Assembly (NCBI GenBank): GCA_905480305.1
Contig: CAJQPV010000145.1
Span: forward strand, 1 to 8,154
Length of the DNA: 8,154 nt
Direction: 5' to 3'
DNA from: an uncultured Gammaproteobacteria bacterium
Lineage (GTDB): Bacteria > Pseudomonadota > Gammaproteobacteria > UBA9214
A program made the position numbers and the translations under genes. The notes below the pieces were generated by a model. The model saw only the letters and a list, made by a program, of their open reading frames with translations, was not told the DNA's origin and searched no databases. Shown piece by piece: positions 6,030 through 8,154 of this stretch. Each line of letters opens with the position of its first letter. Within the stretch, counting starts at the first letter, position 1.

Positions 6030-6806
6030 ATGAATATCTTTGTATTTGATATAGAGACGGTTCCCGATGTGGAGTCGGGTCGCCGTTTGTACGGGCTTGA
6101 TGATCTGGATGACAACAATGTTGCCAGGGTGATGTTCCACAAGCGCGCTGCCGAGAGTGGCGGCTCGGAATTTCTGCGTCACCATCTGCATCGCATCGTG
6201 GCTATCTCCGTGGTGTTGCGTACTCCTGACAAGTTCAAGGTGTGGACGCTGGGTGATCCGGATTCGCCGGAGTCAGAGCTGTTGCAACGATTCTTTGATG
6301 GTATAGACCGTTTTACCCCGACGCTGGTGTCCTGGAACGGCTCCGGATTTGATTTGCCGGTCATTCATTATCGCAGCCTGTTACATGGTATCGCCGCACC
6401 GTGTTACTGGGATAATGGTAGTGATAACACGGATTTCAAGTGGAATAATTATTTGAGTCGCTTTCATGAGCGGCATACCGATCTCATGGACGTGTTGGCA
6501 GGCTACCAGAACCGGGCAGTTGCACGACTGGACGAGATTGCCACCATGCTGGGGTTTCCGGGCAAGATGGGAATGGACGGCAGCAAGGTATGGGACAGCT
6601 TTCAGGCCGGTAACATCGGGGGTATTCGTGACTATTGCGAATCTGATGTGCTCAACACTTACCTTGTCTACCAGCGCTTTGAACTGATTCGCGGGCGTAT
6701 CAATGCCGCACAGTATCAGCAGGTCTGCGAACAGCTGCGCACTGAACTGGCCCAGGAGAACAAGCCGCATCTCACTGAATTCCTCGACAACTGGCAGGAT
6801 AACTGA
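6030..6806 (+). CDS. Predicted 3'-5' exonuclease, PolB-proofreading-like (DEDDy)
   Basis: The 258-residue cytoplasmic protein belongs to the DnaQ-like exonuclease superfamily and most resembles the free-standing family related to the proofreading domain of family-B DNA polymerases (DNA_pol_B_exo2 type). All three exonuclease motifs are visible. Exo I is FDIET with Asp7 and Glu9. Exo II is VSWNGSGFDLPVI with Asn103 and Asp108. Exo III is DYCESD with Tyr202 and Asp206, the spacing of the DEDDy subclass. These residues bind two metal ions that hydrolyse nucleotides from the 3' end. No polymerase domain is attached. DNA or RNA could be the substrate and the physiological role is unknown; the rRNA-modification gene 28 nt downstream is a context hint only. 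AGGGA (6022-6026) overlaps the stop of the preceding gene and lies 3 nt before the ATG, somewhat close, so translation may be coupled. Confidence 0.88.
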   Translation: MNIFVFDIETVPDVESGRRLYGLDDLDDNNVARVMFHKRAAESGGSEFLRHHLHRIVAISVVLRTPDKFKVWTLGDPDSPESELLQRFFDGIDRFTPTLVSWNGSGFDLPVIHYRSLLHGIAAPCYWDNGSDNTDFKWNNYLSRFHERHTDLMDVLAGYQNRAVARLDEIATMLGFPGKMGMDGSKVWDSFQAGNIGGIRDYCESDVLNTYLVYQRFELIRGRINAAQYQQVCEQLRTELAQENKPHLTEFLDNWQDN

Positions 6807-6834
6807 TTCTGCTGTGTCTGCCGGGAACAGATGA

Positions 6835-8154
6835 ATGGGTAAACGTACGCCAAGAAAACGCCTGCCGGGGCCGGTCAGTGATGTCACCATTGAGTCACTG
6901 GGTCATGATGGTCGCGGTGTCACACATCTCGCTGGCAAGGCGGTTTTTATTGACGGCGCCTTGCCGGGAGAGGTTGTCAGTTTTGAATATCTGACGTCAC
7001 GTAAAAAATTTGATGAAGGCCGGGTGACAGAAATACAACAGGCCTCAGCCGACCGGGTGGAGCCGAAGTGTCCGCACTTTGGTCTTTGTGGTGGATGCAG
7101 CCTGCAACATATGGAGGCGGGTGCCCAGATCAGGGCCAAGCAACAGGTGTTGCTGGATAACCTTGGGCACATTGGCAAGGTTGAACCGGAAACGGTGCTG
7201 CCGCCACTCGCCGGACAGATCTGGGGTTACCGTACCAAGGGACGTCTGGGTGCCAAGGATGTCATCAAGAAAGGCAAGGTGCTGGTCGGTTTTCGCGAGA
7301 AGCGCAGTTCCTATGTCGCCGATCTTTACCGTTGCGAGGTGTTGCATCCCTCGGTGGGCGAGAAATTTCAGGAACTGTCAGCGCTGCTAGAGCAGCTGGA
7401 TGCCAGGGCACGCATTCCACAAATTGAGATGGCGGTAGCCGAGGACATAACAGCGCTGGTATTTCGGCACCTCGACCCGCTGACTGACGCAGACGTTGAA
7501 AAGCTGAAACGCTTTGCTACGGATAATCAGTTCCGAATTTACCTGCAGCCAGCCGGCCCGGACAGTATTCAGCCCTTATCTCCAGAGGAAAGCAGTTTGT
7601 CCTACCGACTGCCGGCACAGGATATCGAAATTCACTTCAGACCAACGGATTTTACCCAGATCAATACCGGTATAAACGAGCAGATGATTGCGCGTGTGCT
7701 GGAGATGCTGGCGCTGGACACATCGGACCGGGTGCTGGACCTGTTTTGCGGGCTTGGTAACTTTACCTTGCCAATGGCGCGACAGGCAGGCCTGGTCGTT
7801 GGGGTGGAGGGAGAGGCGGGGCTGGTGAGCCGGGCGCGTGAAAATGCAGCGCTTAACGCGATCGAAAATGCTGTTTTTCATACAGCCAACCTGATTGACG
7901 ATCACATTGAAGCGTCATGGGCGGGCGAGGGCTATAACAAGGTGTTACTGGATCCGCCGCGCAGTGGTGCTGCCGAAGTGCTCGATATGCTGGGTAATAT
8001 TGGTTCGGAACGAATCGTCTATGTGTCCTGTCATCCCGGTTCGCTGGCACGCGATGCCGGCGTGCTGGTGAACGAGAAAGGCTATCGGCTACTGGCAGCC
8101 GGTGTCATGGATATGTTTCCGCACACCGCACATGTGGAGTCTATTGCGCTGTTC
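6835..8154 (+). CDS. rlmD: 23S rRNA (uracil1939-C5)-methyltransferase RlmD (3' end cut by window)
   Basis: RlmD (RumA) uses S-adenosylmethionine to methylate C5 of U1939 in 23S rRNA. The 440 codons present are open to the window edge. E. coli RlmD has 433 residues and ends shortly after the same motif, so only a few codons should be missing. Order of parts: N-terminal TRAM RNA-binding domain (about 12-68); iron-sulfur cysteines C79, C85, C88 and C167 with the same spacing as in E. coli; a central RNA-binding region; then the Rossmann methyltransferase. That last domain has DFTQIN (Gln275), the SAM motif DLFCGLGNFTLP (302-313), DPPRSGA (373-379), catalytic Cys399 in YVSCHPGSLARD and Glu435 near the end as probable base. 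The start is fixed by a TGA immediately upstream in frame and by GGGA 8 nt before the ATG. A three-codon ORF (6831-6842) overlaps it in another frame. In Pseudomonas, relA follows this gene. Confidence 0.97.
   Translation, partial: MGKRTPRKRLPGPVSDVTIESLGHDGRGVTHLAGKAVFIDGALPGEVVSFEYLTSRKKFDEGRVTEIQQASADRVEPKCPHFGLCGGCSLQHMEAGAQIRAKQQVLLDNLGHIGKVEPETVLPPLAGQIWGYRTKGRLGAKDVIKKGKVLVGFREKRSSYVADLYRCEVLHPSVGEKFQELSALLEQLDARARIPQIEMAVAEDITALVFRHLDPLTDADVEKLKRFATDNQFRIYLQPAGPDSIQPLSPEESSLSYRLPAQDIEIHFRPTDFTQINTGINEQMIARVLEMLALDTSDRVLDLFCGLGNFTLPMARQAGLVVGVEGEAGLVSRARENAALNAIENAVFHTANLIDDHIEASWAGEGYNKVLLDPPRSGAAEVLDMLGNIGSERIVYVSCHPGSLARDAGVLVNEKGYRLLAAGVMDMFPHTAHVESIALF

Noticed and set aside
1..8154. 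CRISPR array, defence system, retron, toxin-antitoxin pair, transposon or prophage genes
   Set aside because: No regularly spaced repeats, terminal inverted repeats, transposase or integrase motifs or small toxin-antitoxin gene pairs were seen; nearly all bases lie in housekeeping genes.

Overview
This is a chromosomal housekeeping region from a gammaproteobacterium that is probably not enteric. The evidence is the gene order era-recO-pdxJ followed by cysM and rlmD, and protein sequences that resemble their E. coli and Pseudomonas counterparts motif by motif. No mobile element, integrase, tRNA, rRNA or CRISPR array is visible. The genus cannot be fixed from sequence reading alone.

Region 1 (1-1677, + strand) is the end of the era-recO-pdxJ group: the last 42 codons of the ribosome-assembly GTPase Era, the DNA-repair protein RecO, and pyridoxine 5'-phosphate synthase PdxJ. 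The gaps are short (21 and 17 nt), so this looks like one transcription unit. acpS, which follows pdxJ in E. coli, is absent here.

Region 2 (1711-2208, - strand) is a small gene converging on pdxJ. It encodes a free-standing histidine-phosphotransfer (HPt) protein whose C-terminal half closely resembles the HPt domain at the end of the BarA/GacS hybrid sensor kinases. In relatives, barA/gacS is often found near pdxJ or cysM, so this looks like a detached or remnant phosphorelay module.

Region 3 (2209-2359) is the only divergent intergenic region. It holds a perfect 14-bp palindrome, an 8-bp direct repeat and a -10-like TATACT element in front of cysM.

Region 4 (2360-8154, + strand) is a tight five-gene run: cysM (cysteine synthase B), a 694-residue AsmA/YdbH-like periplasmic protein, a YdbL-type (DUF1318) lipoprotein, a predicted DEDDy 3'-5' exonuclease, and rlmD (23S rRNA m5U1939 methyltransferase), which runs off the end of the window. 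The two envelope genes correspond to the E. coli ydbH-ynbE-ydbL lipid-transport locus. Here the lipoprotein (YnbE-like) and YdbL parts seem to be one polypeptide with a signal-peptide-like segment between them. That is the most interesting feature of the window.
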